A stretch of DNA of 7,627 nt from Candidatus Falkowiibacteriota bacterium. GTDB taxonomy: Bacteria > Patescibacteriota > Patescibacteriia > Patescibacteriales > UBA12075. The notes beneath the pieces were generated by a model. That model searched no databases and had not been told where the DNA came from. It was given only the letters and a program-made list of their open reading frames with translations. Each line of letters starts with the position of its first letter. Positions within the stretch are counted from its first letter, which is position 1. The stretch lies in assembly GCA_003647675.1 (NCBI GenBank), contig QMNH01000044.1, positions 1 to 7,627 of the forward strand. The letters are read 5' to 3'. Below, one piece after another: positions 1-5,961 of this stretch. A program made the position numbers and the translations under genes.

Positions 1-46
1 AAAGCGCTGGCTTTGTTCTTGCTTCAGGCAGGGTTTACCACGTCAT

Positions 47-62
47 CCCGATTACTCGGGGG
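47..62. repeat. 16-bp hairpin unit inside rnpB, copy 2
   Basis: Exact second copy of the CCCGATTACTCGGGGG unit found at 204-219. It lies just 5' (in RNA sense) of the conserved GTGGTAAACCC block. Two identical hairpins at unrelated positions in one structural RNA suggest a small mobile or templated palindromic element rather than shared ancestry of two helices. Confidence 0.7.
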
Positions 63-203
63 CGAAGCTTGTAGCTATTTATCTCGAGAACAAATAACAC
101 CAAGCAACTTTTCACCTTTCACCATTGCAAAGCAATGGCTAGTATTGTCTCTGCGGCACTTTCCCTGGAATTACTCCCGGTGGGCGTTACCCACTGCCAC
201 GAC

Positions 204-219
204 CCCGATTACTCGGGGG
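204..219. repeat. 16-bp hairpin unit inside rnpB, copy 1
   Basis: CCCGATTACTCGGGGG forms a stem CCCGA/TCGGG around TTAC. The identical 16 bases recur at 47-62. This copy lies just after the conserved GAGGAAAGTCC block, in the P5-P7 neighbourhood, where the E. coli RNA has no comparable extra hairpin that I recall. Confidence 0.7.
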
Positions 220-306
220 AAGTCCGGACTTTCCTCCCCGACGTGATGTCGGGGCGGCTATCCGCTTACCTTGATATTATTAAAATTTAAGGTGCTAAAC
301 AATATT

Positions 307-335
307 ACGATATCATTTTTTTAATAAAAAGTCAA
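307..335 (-). promoter_or_regulatory. Promoter of rnpB
   Basis: On the minus strand there is a -35 box TTGACT (330-335), a 17-bp spacer and a -10 box TATCGT (307-312) preceded by TGA, giving an extended -10. Transcription would start near position 300. This is the best sigma70-type promoter in the window, and it sits directly upstream of the rnpB conserved core. Confidence 0.75.
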
Positions 336-372
336 GTTATTTAATTATTTTTTTATTTAATATTAGCATATA

Positions 373-1203
373 TTATTTTTTATATTTATCCCGCAAATAA
401 TCTATTACTCCTAAAGTGGACTTATTGCCTTTTTGGGGCGGGAACCATGACTGTCCTTTTATTAGCGGGTATCCATCATGCTTTTTAAATATTTTAGCTT
501 CTGCCCGCTCCCATATTTTAAAAGTTTCCTCGGCTTTGGACAAATCAATTTTTTGTTCGTAATCCAGTAAGGTCCGGTTAAGATATAAAAATCCTTTTGG
601 ATATTCTTTGCTTATCCGCAGTGTCAGCTCCCAGTCTTCCCAGAAACCGATGCTTTCATCCCATCCGCCCAGTTTTATAATTTCTTTCTTCTTGTGGCAC
701 ATTGAATTGGTATCAATTATTATCCGCCGATGCCAAAGCCGCTTTAAATCAAAATATTTTTTATGGCCGGTTAATTCGTCCCTTATTCTTTCTTCTTGCC
801 CGTCTTCATTAACAAGCGTCAGCCTATAATTCTTTTTACAATAAACGATTACTTTTTCTCTATTTTGCGCAAACGCCTTATCCATTGCCTCTAAATATTC
901 GGGGTACCAGGCATTGTCGCTATCCAGGTACGCGACTAAATCCCCTTTGGCTTTTTCCAAAGCGAAATTCCTGGCGGCCGAAGGCCCGCTATTTTTATCC
1001 AGCTTAAAATACTTAATTCTCGGGTCACTGAATTGCTTAACTAACTTTTCCGTATCGTCGCTGGAGGCATCATCTACGATAATATGCTCAAAAAAGGGGT
1101 AAGTTTGAGCTAAAACCGACTGAATTGCCCGCCAAAGTATATAGGCGCGGTTATAAGTCGGAGTGATAATGGTAAATTTTGGTATATAATTTTTACTTGA
1201 CAT
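373..1203 (-). CDS. Glycosyltransferase family 2
   Basis: 276-residue GT-A fold glycosyltransferase, expected to transfer a sugar from a nucleotide-sugar donor onto a cell-surface glycan or lipid-linked acceptor at the cytoplasmic side of the membrane. The N-terminal Rossmann-like part has ITPTYNRA (13-20), IIVDDASSDDT (41-51), SGPSAARN (72-79) and the metal-binding DSD (94-96) within AYLDSDNAWYP. A GGWDES segment (179-184) is followed by WEDWEL (188-193), the usual ED catalytic region. No transmembrane segment is visible, so it is probably peripheral. The start at 1203 is the first methionine, but no Shine-Dalgarno sequence precedes it. It is divergent from the hydrolase gene and stands alone, so acceptor and linkage cannot be inferred. 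Family assignment is firm; substrate is unknown. Confidence 0.92.
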   Translation of the reverse strand: MSSKNYIPKFTIITPTYNRAYILWRAIQSVLAQTYPFFEHIIVDDASSDDTEKLVKQFSDPRIKYFKLDKNSGPSAARNFALEKAKGDLVAYLDSDNAWYPEYLEAMDKAFAQNREKVIVYCKKNYRLTLVNEDGQEERIRDELTGHKKYFDLKRLWHRRIIIDTNSMCHKKKEIIKLGGWDESIGFWEDWELTLRISKEYPKGFLYLNRTLLDYEQKIDLSKAEETFKIWERAEAKIFKKHDGYPLIKGQSWFPPQKGNKSTLGVIDYLRDKYKK

Positions 1204-1260
1204 ATTTCATATTTTATGTTAAAAATATATTTCAAATTAATTTTTATTGCACATTTTAAA

Positions 1261-1284
1261 TATAATTATATTATCTGAAAGGAG
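1261..1284 (+). promoter_or_regulatory. -10 box and ribosome binding site of the hydrolase gene; overlapping divergent -10
   Basis: A perfect TATAAT at 1261-1266 reads rightward, with only a weak AT-rich -35 region. AAAGGAG at 1278-1284 is a strong Shine-Dalgarno sequence 6 bases before the ATG at 1291, and it fixes that start. On the opposite strand TATAAT occurs at 1265-1270, overlapping the rightward box by two bases. It could serve the divergent glycosyltransferase with a leader of about 55 bases. The -35 elements are not convincing on either strand. Confidence 0.45.
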
Positions 1285-1290
1285 AGGAAA

Positions 1291-2079
1291 ATGAAAGATA
1301 AAAAAGACGTAATTTTTATGTTTCCAGGGACTTTTAATAAAGGCAGTGAATGCTTTAAGGTCTTAGCTAAATCTTTTGAAAAGCATTATGACTGCCGCCC
1401 GTTTGACTACTCTGAATATTTTTTTAAGTTTAATGAAAAGCCAATTTATCCCCAGTATGGTTTTGGCATGAACGATCAATTGTTGCAATGCGGGCAAGAA
1501 ATATGCACTTGCGTAACTGACGAACTAGAGGAGGAGCAAAAAATTATCTTGCTCGGCCACTCTAAAGGCGCGCTTTACGCGGCCTGGCTGGCCCAATGGA
1601 TCTGGGCTGCCGGATACGGCCATAAAATTAAAGCTGTAATAATGATTGCTCCGGCCGCGCCCGGTGAAATTAATAATTTTAGCTTTTCGGGTTTTTGGGC
1701 ATTAAAAAGCGTTTTAATAAGTGCTCTTTGGGGAAGTTTGGTTAAAAGATCTTTTTGGGGCACTTGCTGGGGCGTACTCAACGGCCTGAATCTAAGTCTG
1801 GAAGAAAAATATTTGATTTGGAAAAATCTGTACTGGGAGCCGCGCCAAGTTTTTCTGGATTTAATTTCTCCGCCCAAAATAAATTTAAAAAAAGTAAATT
1901 GTCCAAAATTGGTAGTCGGCGGTACGAAAGACAGGCTGGTGCCTCCTATAATTTCAAAAATGACTGCTCATCATTACCGGGCTGATCATTTAGAGATTGA
2001 TATGCCGCATTACATGCTAGACAGCCTGATTTTAATTTCAAATATAATGGGCTGGCTTAAAATAAAAAAGCTTTTGTAG
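1291..2079 (+). CDS. Alpha/beta hydrolase family protein
   Basis: 262-residue cytoplasmic alpha/beta hydrolase with no signal peptide. FPGTFNKG (11-18) sits at the oxyanion-hole position. GHSKG (89-93) is the nucleophile elbow with Ser91. The late GTKDRLVPP segment supplies Asp214, and DMPHYMLD supplies His240, so the full Ser-Asp-His triad is present in the expected order. A Trp-rich stretch around 134-185 looks like a variable lid. The layout is that of lipase/esterase or peptidase-type members, and the substrate cannot be told. It has the best Shine-Dalgarno sequence in the window, is transcribed alone, and ends 11 bases before a large hairpin terminator. Unlike many loci in this type of genome it is not embedded in an operon. 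Confidence 0.88.
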   Translation: MKDKKDVIFMFPGTFNKGSECFKVLAKSFEKHYDCRPFDYSEYFFKFNEKPIYPQYGFGMNDQLLQCGQEICTCVTDELEEEQKIILLGHSKGALYAAWLAQWIWAAGYGHKIKAVIMIAPAAPGEINNFSFSGFWALKSVLISALWGSLVKRSFWGTCWGVLNGLNLSLEEKYLIWKNLYWEPRQVFLDLISPPKINLKKVNCPKLVVGGTKDRLVPPIISKMTAHHYRADHLEIDMPHYMLDSLILISNIMGWLKIKKLL

Positions 2080-2090
2080 ATTTATTATGC

Positions 2091-2178
2091 CCGGATTGTC
2101 CTTAGTTTTTTAAACGCCATTGTTAAAAAATCGCTTAACAATGGCTAAAAACTAACAGACAATCCGGTTTTATTTTTT
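2091..2178 (+). terminator. Long hairpin terminator after the hydrolase gene
   Basis: The outer arms CCGGATTGTC (2091-2100) and GACAATCCGG (2158-2167) are perfect complements. Inside them TTAGTTTTT pairs with AAAAACTAA, and GCCATTGTTAA (2116-2126) pairs with TTAACAATGGC (2135-2145) around an 8-base loop. The hairpin is followed on the plus strand by TTTTATTTTTT, so it should terminate hydrolase transcripts. The U-tract overlaps the last codons of the facing AbrB-like gene. There is no U-run on the minus side, so termination of the facing gene here is uncertain. At 77 nt the hairpin is much longer than a typical intrinsic terminator and may derive from a palindromic element. Confidence 0.8.
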
Positions 2179-2316
2179 CCAATCAGTAATAATAACCGCT
2201 TGTCCCTTATAATCAACTTCAAGGCGCTGTCCTTCTTTCCATCTTAATTTTCTAATAATCTCCTTGGGAATATTAATGTAATAGCTTCCCCGGCTATTTT
2301 TAATAATTTTTCTCAT
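2170..2316 (-). CDS. AbrB/MazE-like swapped-hairpin DNA-binding protein
   Basis: 48-residue protein beginning MRKIIKNSRGSYYINIPKEI and ending VIITDWKK. The pattern (G-S-Y-Y-I-N-I-P-K-E-I-I-R-K-L-R-W-K-E-G-Q-R-L-E-V) is the AbrB/SpoVT domain: a strand, the IPKEI helix start and a second strand. Such proteins form dimers that bind palindromic or repetitive AT-rich DNA, as antitoxins (MazE, VapB) or stand-alone regulators. The length fits a bare domain with no toxin-binding tail, and no toxin gene is adjacent, so a solo regulator is more likely than an antitoxin. The ATG at 2316 has no Shine-Dalgarno sequence. An in-frame TTG at 2337 would add seven residues. Its leader holds three phased palindromes, suggesting autoregulation. 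It converges on the hydrolase gene and its 3' end overlaps that gene's terminator tract. Confidence 0.82.
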   Translation of the reverse strand: MRKIIKNSRGSYYINIPKEIIRKLRWKEGQRLEVDYKGQAVIITDWKK

Positions 2317-2325
2317 ATTTTTTGC

Positions 2326-2358
2326 TTGATTAATCAATGATTAATCAATGATTAATCA
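2326..2358. promoter_or_regulatory. Triple palindromic operator candidate of the AbrB-like gene
   Basis: The perfect palindrome TGATTAATCA occurs three times, at 2327-2336, 2338-2347 and 2349-2358, with an exact 11-bp period; the first extends to TTGATTAATCAA. The array lies between the putative transcription start (about 2363) and the ATG of the AbrB-like gene (2316). The sites therefore face the same side of the helix just downstream of the promoter, a layout suited to cooperative binding of a small dimeric regulator. Confidence 0.6.
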
Positions 2359-2369
2359 TTGTCCTTTAT

Positions 2370-2375
2370 ATTATA
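2370..2375 (-). promoter_or_regulatory. -10 box upstream of the AbrB-like gene
   Basis: A perfect TATAAT on the minus strand, about 54 bases before the ATG. The expected -35 position is a T-run with no good match. The predicted start near 2363 places the palindrome array immediately downstream. Confidence 0.5.
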
Positions 2376-2390
2376 CTACAAAAAATAAAT

Positions 2391-2415
2391 TAAAAAAACC
2401 GGGACTTACCCGGTT
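2391..2415 (-). terminator. Intrinsic terminator of the tgt transcript
   Basis: On the minus strand AACCGGG (2409-2415) and CCCGGTT (2397-2403) form a perfect 7-bp GC-rich stem with a 5-base loop, followed by TTTTT. It lies about 97 bases beyond the tgt stop codon and just ahead of the AbrB-like promoter. Bases 2416-2512 between it and tgt are AT-rich, with nothing I can name. Confidence 0.82.
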
Positions 2416-2512
2416 ATTAGCTTTGTAAAACAAATAAACTAAAACCTTTATAGATTAAATATAATTTAAAAATTTAGTAATTAACTACAATAATTAATAA
2501 ATATTAAACGCT

Positions 2513-3781
2513 TTATAACTCTCCATTTCCAATGCTCCGTCTTATCCGCCTCATTAAATCAAGATAAAATTCCAGATTATTCAAGCTGGCCAATCTCATG
2601 CCCAAAGGTTCCTTGATTTTAAACAAATAATGAAGATATGCTTTTGAATATTCCCTTAACTCGGGCAATTTGCTATTTTTATTAATAGCTAAAAAATCAT
2701 CCCTGAATTCAGCTTTATTAATATTAACTTTTTTATAAAATTTGTCATCCTGAACGGAGCAGTAGCGGAATGAAGGATCCCGAGGCTGTATTTTGTTTCT
2801 CTGTTCGGTCCTTCCAGCCGTCACGCTGCTTTTGCTTATTCTCGGGATTCTTCCCCTCCTTTCAGGCGGGTCAGAATGACAGTGCAAGAAAAGCCTTCCA
2901 TGCCGTCCTTCCCGGGTCGGTATAACGCAGTCAAACATATCAACCCCGCGCTTTACCGCTTCAATAATATTCTCCGGATAACCGACGCCCATCAGGTAGC
3001 GAGGCTTATCCGCTGGTATTTCCGGAACCAAATAATCCAAAACCTTGTACATTTCTTGGCTGGTTTCTCCAACCGATAATCCGCCGATATTATATCCGTC
3101 CCAGCCCGAGTCCGTTCCGCTTTGCGCGGAAAAACCGACTTTTATTAAATCTTTAAGGCTTTTAAGCCGTAGTTCCTTGTCCAACCCTCCCTGAATCACG
3201 CAAAAAAGCAACGGTTTTTTGACTTTAATTTTATTGTAATAAATTTTAGTCTTTTTAGCCCAATAAGTCGTTAATTCAATCGATTTTTTAATATAATCTT
3301 TTGGGGCCGGCAAAGACACGCATTCATCCAGGCAGACAGCTATATCCACCCCCAAATCAAGCTGAATTTTAAAGGCTTTTTCCGGCGTTAGATAAAATTC
3401 CCGGCCATCAATATAAGACTTAAATTTAACGCCATTTTTTGATAATTTTACCAGGCTCTCCCCTGACCTGTTTCTGCCGCTTGCCAGGGAAAAAACCTGA
3501 AAACCGCCGCTGTCGGTTAATATCGGTTTCTGCCAGTTAATAAATTTATGCAGACCGCCTCCCTTTTTGATTAGCTTCTCTCCGGGCTTAAGCATTAAAT
3601 GATAAGTGTTTGCCAGTAAAATTTGCGCGCCTAATTTTCTCATTTCGTCCGCCGTTATATGCTTTACCGCTCCTTGGGTAGCCACCGGCATAAAAAAAGG
3701 AGTCCTGACTTTCCCGTTAGCGGTTTTTAGCACGCCTAGCCGAGCCCTAAATTTTTTTGACTTTTTTATTATTTTAAACAT
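2513..3781 (-). CDS. tgt: tRNA-guanine transglycosylase with lost zinc site and in-frame palindromic insertion
   Basis: Bacterial-type Tgt exchanges guanine-34 of GUN-anticodon tRNAs for preQ1 in queuosine synthesis. Visible: TPFFMPVATQG (27-37), LTDSGGFQVFSL (88-99, catalytic Asp90), CLDEC (150-154), GGLSVGE (233-239, the Leu-x-Val pattern of preQ1-using enzymes), RYLMGVGYPE (261-270) and DMFDCVIPTR (281-290, nucleophile Asp284). Length is 422 against about 375 usual. The excess is mainly residues 301-347, encoded by a palindromic element, with a smaller insertion at about 218-227. C-terminal of this the family resumes with VNINKAEF and EYSKAYLHYL, but the CxCxxC zinc ligands are Ser370, Leu372 and Leu375, and the His ligand is Asn401. 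The start at 3781 follows a GGGGG tract at Shine-Dalgarno distance. It is 28 bp downstream of the DUF11-like gene and probably co-transcribed with it. Either a zinc-independent Tgt or one losing function; the intact reading frame favours retained function. Confidence 0.93.
   Translation of the reverse strand: MFKIIKKSKKFRARLGVLKTANGKVRTPFFMPVATQGAVKHITADEMRKLGAQILLANTYHLMLKPGEKLIKKGGGLHKFINWQKPILTDSGGFQVFSLASGRNRSGESLVKLSKNGVKFKSYIDGREFYLTPEKAFKIQLDLGVDIAVCLDECVSLPAPKDYIKKSIELTTYWAKKTKIYYNKIKVKKPLLFCVIQGGLDKELRLKSLKDLIKVGFSAQSGTDSGWDGYNIGGLSVGETSQEMYKVLDYLVPEIPADKPRYLMGVGYPENIIEAVKRGVDMFDCVIPTREGRHGRLFLHCHSDPPERRGRIPRISKSSVTAGRTEQRNKIQPRDPSFRYCSVQDDKFYKKVNINKAEFRDDFLAINKNSKLPELREYSKAYLHYLFKIKEPLGMRLASLNNLEFYLDLMRRIRRSIGNGEL
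2743..2881. repeat. 139-bp palindromic element inserted in frame within tgt
   Basis: The terminal inverted repeats are TGTCATCCTGA (2743-2753) and TCAGAATGACA (2871-2881), matching at 10 of 11 bases. A second, inner pair, GAAGGATCCCGAG (2772-2784) and CTCGGGATTCTTC (2841-2853), matches at 12 of 13 and is symmetrically placed. It is translated, giving low-complexity polar residues 301-347 of Tgt (rich in Arg, Ser, Pro, Asp). The form recalls the dispersed TGTCATYCTGA repeats seen in many bacterial genomes and, in behaviour, Rickettsia palindromic elements, which also sit in frame in genes. No target duplication is obvious. It is unlikely to be a terminator, because it lies within a coding region that stays open. 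Confidence 0.82.
3101..3131. repeat. Small palindromic in-frame insertion in tgt
   Basis: TTCCGC (3115-3120) and GCGGAA (3126-3131) form a 6-bp stem around TTTGC. The stretch encodes about ten extra residues (SAQSGTDSGW, 218-227) between Gly-Phe and Asp-Gly-Tyr, where other Tgt proteins read directly GFDGY. Identified from memory of the family pattern, so moderately sure only. Confidence 0.4.
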
Positions 3782-3809
3782 AAATCCCCCACAAAATTAT
3801 TTATAGATA

Positions 3810-5867
3810 TTACCTAACTATTCCATCGTTGCTTTTCGCCGCGATATCATCATCTTCCAATTTTGAAGTTTTAGCGTCAGTGCTTAATATAATTTCCGCC
3901 TTGGTTTCGGTGTCTGTGGCTATTATTTTTGAGCCGGGGGTTAGCACCATAATCTTATTTCTGTCTTCTTCGGCCGGTACCACGCTAATATTAAATTCGC
4001 CGTCAGCTCTGAACACGCTTATGGGCAAGCGGCCAATATTCCAAATTACCCTGCGCGTAGAGCTATCGTAAGTAATTGTTCCCACGTTAGTCCTGTTTTT
4101 ATTGTCCCACTCAATATAATCAGGCAGACTGGCTTCAACTTTTACGTTTTCCAAGTCATGCAAATTATTGGTAATCACCCAATAAATTTTTAAGCTGGTT
4201 TTTTCGCCTACCCTTAAGGGCAGGGGGCCATTTCCGACAGTAATATTATCCTCGTTAAAATACCTGGCTTCTTCGGAAAATTTTAAATCACTGTTTACTT
4301 TATTTATTATTGTATTACTGCGGTTATCTTCGCCGGCCGCGCCTTTTTGTGAATCTTCAAGCTCGCCAACGCTGAACTGGGCAAAACTTTTTACCTCGTA
4401 TTTATCTCCAGCTTCAATATTCTCGGCTCCCATAGCCTGTATTGAAAAATCAATTGTTCCTTCTTTGTGGCGCTCGATCTCGGCCAGCGCGGGAATTTCT
4501 TCTTTTGTCCAGCTGATAGTATTTCCTTTTTCACGCCCGCCCGCGGGATCGTTAAGAGTTGTCCAATTAAGATAATCACTTTCTAAAACCGCCATAATAA
4601 TTACGTCTTTCATCTCGGTTTCCCCTTTATTGTTATAAACTATGGAATAATTTAATGTGTCATTAAAACTAATCCCCTGGTCATCCCGGGAACCGTTTAC
4701 AATTAAAGTTAAATTCAAATCGCTTTTCATAACTTCAAATTTCAAGGTTTCCTCGTAAAACTTATAATACACATCTTTTGCTTCCGCTTTTTCAAAAATA
4801 AATTTAATTTCCTGTTCGTTATCTATTTTGTCTAAAAATTTAAACTTTACGGGCAGTTCTTCGGTCTCATCGCTGATTTTATTTACTTGCCAGACGCCGG
4901 CTCGGATCATGCTAATAGCCGGTTCTTCATCTTCACTTTCCGGCTCCTCGCTTATTATCTCAATATTTTCCCGCGGCTCGAATGTCAGCCTGAAGCTGTT
5001 TATATAATTATTTTCTCGGGCATTAAAGCGCACCTTAATTTCATTTTCGGCGCCCACTAAAGCGCTGGCAATATAATCAAAATCAAGCTCTAGCCCAATG
5101 CCGCTTATCATGGTTGTTAAGCTGTCTTCTTTTTTGAATTCCGAAGAAAAATTTTCCGGTGAATATGTCAGGCTGGCCAATGCGATTCCGGCTTCATCTT
5201 CGCTTCCGATCCTCATGCCTTTGATTTTAACAATATTGACCGACTGCCCCGTGATAGCGCCCAGTTCCCACAAGCCCGTGTTTTCTTTGCTGGCTTCGGG
5301 AAAACTGTCCAGGAAAATAAAATTTTCCGGAAACTTAAGTTCCAGTCTGGCGTTTCTAAAAATAATATTACTTTGGTTTTCAAAAGTAATCGTATAAAAA
5401 AATTCTTCTCCGGCAATAACTTCGGTTTCCCCCTCTAAGCGAAGCACGGCCGCGGTCGCGTCTGAACCGGACTGCAAATAATAATAACTATATACGAAAT
5501 ATCCGACCGATGCCAAGCTGACAAAAGCCGTAAATAAAATAAAAAACCAAAAGAAAAAACCATGCTTTTTTAAAATGGTTAATTTTTTAACGTCAACCAT
5601 ACCACCCTTGTCGTCCTGATAAATTTCGTTTAAACTTTCTTCAATTTCTTCTTCGTTAAAATCCGGGTCTTCATCGCTAAAATCATGCCCTTCCTCCCTC
5701 TTTACTTCGGTATCTATATATTCTTCAAATTTTTCCGCTTCCCGGTCGGTAGGCAAGGGCCGCTTGGTAAACTCGGCTACGCTGGACTGCTTAAGGTTAA
5801 TAGTAATACCGTCATTATTAACTTTATTTTCCTCCGGATTATTATTTTTTTTCTTTTGTTTTGGCAT
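3810..5867 (-). CDS. Single-pass membrane protein with DUF11-like extracellular repeats
   Basis: 685-residue protein of unassigned function. Residues 1-100 are hydrophilic and highly acidic (runs of Glu/Asp around 55-85) with a basic KKK near the start. A Lys-Lys pair at 100-101 precedes one hydrophobic segment (about 104-128, FFFWFFILFTAFVSLASVGY), so the N-terminus should be cytoplasmic and the remainder outside. The exterior is beta-rich with at least three DUF11/CARDB-like Ig-type units. These are recognisable by a (V/I)xxG(E)xxxYxIxxxN strand pair followed by xLPxxxxW or similar: about 149-200, 398-455 and 550-610. It ends in a charged tail without a sorting motif. Such proteins often act in surface architecture or adhesion. 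No Shine-Dalgarno sequence precedes the ATG at 5867, but an extended -10 lies 30 bases upstream. tgt follows by 28 bp. Confidence 0.75.
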   Translation of the reverse strand: MPKQKKKNNNPEENKVNNDGITINLKQSSVAEFTKRPLPTDREAEKFEEYIDTEVKREEGHDFSDEDPDFNEEEIEESLNEIYQDDKGGMVDVKKLTILKKHGFFFWFFILFTAFVSLASVGYFVYSYYYLQSGSDATAAVLRLEGETEVIAGEEFFYTITFENQSNIIFRNARLELKFPENFIFLDSFPEASKENTGLWELGAITGQSVNIVKIKGMRIGSEDEAGIALASLTYSPENFSSEFKKEDSLTTMISGIGLELDFDYIASALVGAENEIKVRFNARENNYINSFRLTFEPRENIEIISEEPESEDEEPAISMIRAGVWQVNKISDETEELPVKFKFLDKIDNEQEIKFIFEKAEAKDVYYKFYEETLKFEVMKSDLNLTLIVNGSRDDQGISFNDTLNYSIVYNNKGETEMKDVIIMAVLESDYLNWTTLNDPAGGREKGNTISWTKEEIPALAEIERHKEGTIDFSIQAMGAENIEAGDKYEVKSFAQFSVGELEDSQKGAAGEDNRSNTIINKVNSDLKFSEEARYFNEDNITVGNGPLPLRVGEKTSLKIYWVITNNLHDLENVKVEASLPDYIEWDNKNRTNVGTITYDSSTRRVIWNIGRLPISVFRADGEFNISVVPAEEDRNKIMVLTPGSKIIATDTETKAEIILSTDAKTSKLEDDDIAAKSNDGIVR

Positions 5868-5898
5868 AATATTAATATAAAAAAAATATGATATTAAT

Positions 5899-5941
5899 AT
5901 TATACCATATTTTTTATATTTTACCCAATATTTTACCCAAT
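5899..5941 (-). promoter_or_regulatory. Promoter of the DUF11-like gene with tandem repeat
   Basis: On the minus strand TATAAT (5899-5904) is preceded by TGG (5905-5907), an extended -10, with TTGGGT at 5923-5928 as a possible -35 (18-bp spacer). The -35 lies in the first of two perfect 12-bp direct repeats ATTTTACCCAAT (5918-5929 and 5930-5941). The 25-base leader carries two ATATTAATAT palindromes (5869-5878, 5891-5900) that could form a hairpin next to the start codon. Confidence 0.55.
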
Positions 5942-5961
5942 TTTAAAAATTATATTATCAC

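Larger units (their letters stand above)
1..300 (-). ncRNA. rnpB: RNase P RNA, 5' portion (3' end outside window)
   Basis: Catalytic RNA of ribonuclease P, which trims the 5' leaders of tRNA precursors. Read on the minus strand, it contains the conserved block GAGGAAAGTCCGG (224-236), a short P3-like hairpin CCCCGAC/GTCGGGG just before it (236-254), a P8-like GTGGGTAACGCCCAC, the GCAGAGACAATAC block (about 143-155), a CCATTGC/GCAATGG hairpin, the GGTGAAAGG segment, and the GTGGTAAACCC block followed by an AGCAAGAACAAA segment. Order and spacing match bacterial type A-like RNase P RNA as I remember the E. coli sequence. The 3' strand that closes P1/P2 lies beyond position 1, so the gene is cut by the window. 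The 5' end is placed from the promoter; the mature end could be nearer 275. The leader can also form a small ACCTT/AAGGT hairpin (268-293). An identical 16-bp hairpin unit occurs twice inside the gene. A plus-strand open frame over 13-246 is only a shadow of this RNA. Confidence 0.93.

Noticed and set aside
13..246. 77-codon plus-strand open frame
   Set aside because: It runs antisense through the conserved RNase P RNA core and has no protein-like features.
1575..1985. Open frames on both strands within the alpha/beta hydrolase
   Set aside because: They are shadows; the hydrolase frame has an intact catalytic triad and a strong ribosome binding site.
2316..2367. Short leader peptide (ATG-ATT-AAT-CAT-TGA at 2347-2359) or repeat-number phase variation placing that ATG in frame with the AbrB-like gene
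   Set aside because: The AAAGGA upstream is only two bases from that ATG, too close to act as a ribosome binding site, and it lies near or before the predicted transcription start. An operator role explains the repeats better.
2743..2881. Palindrome read as a transcription terminator or a gene boundary inside tgt
   Set aside because: There is no U-run, the reading frame stays open through it, and family sequence resumes on the far side.
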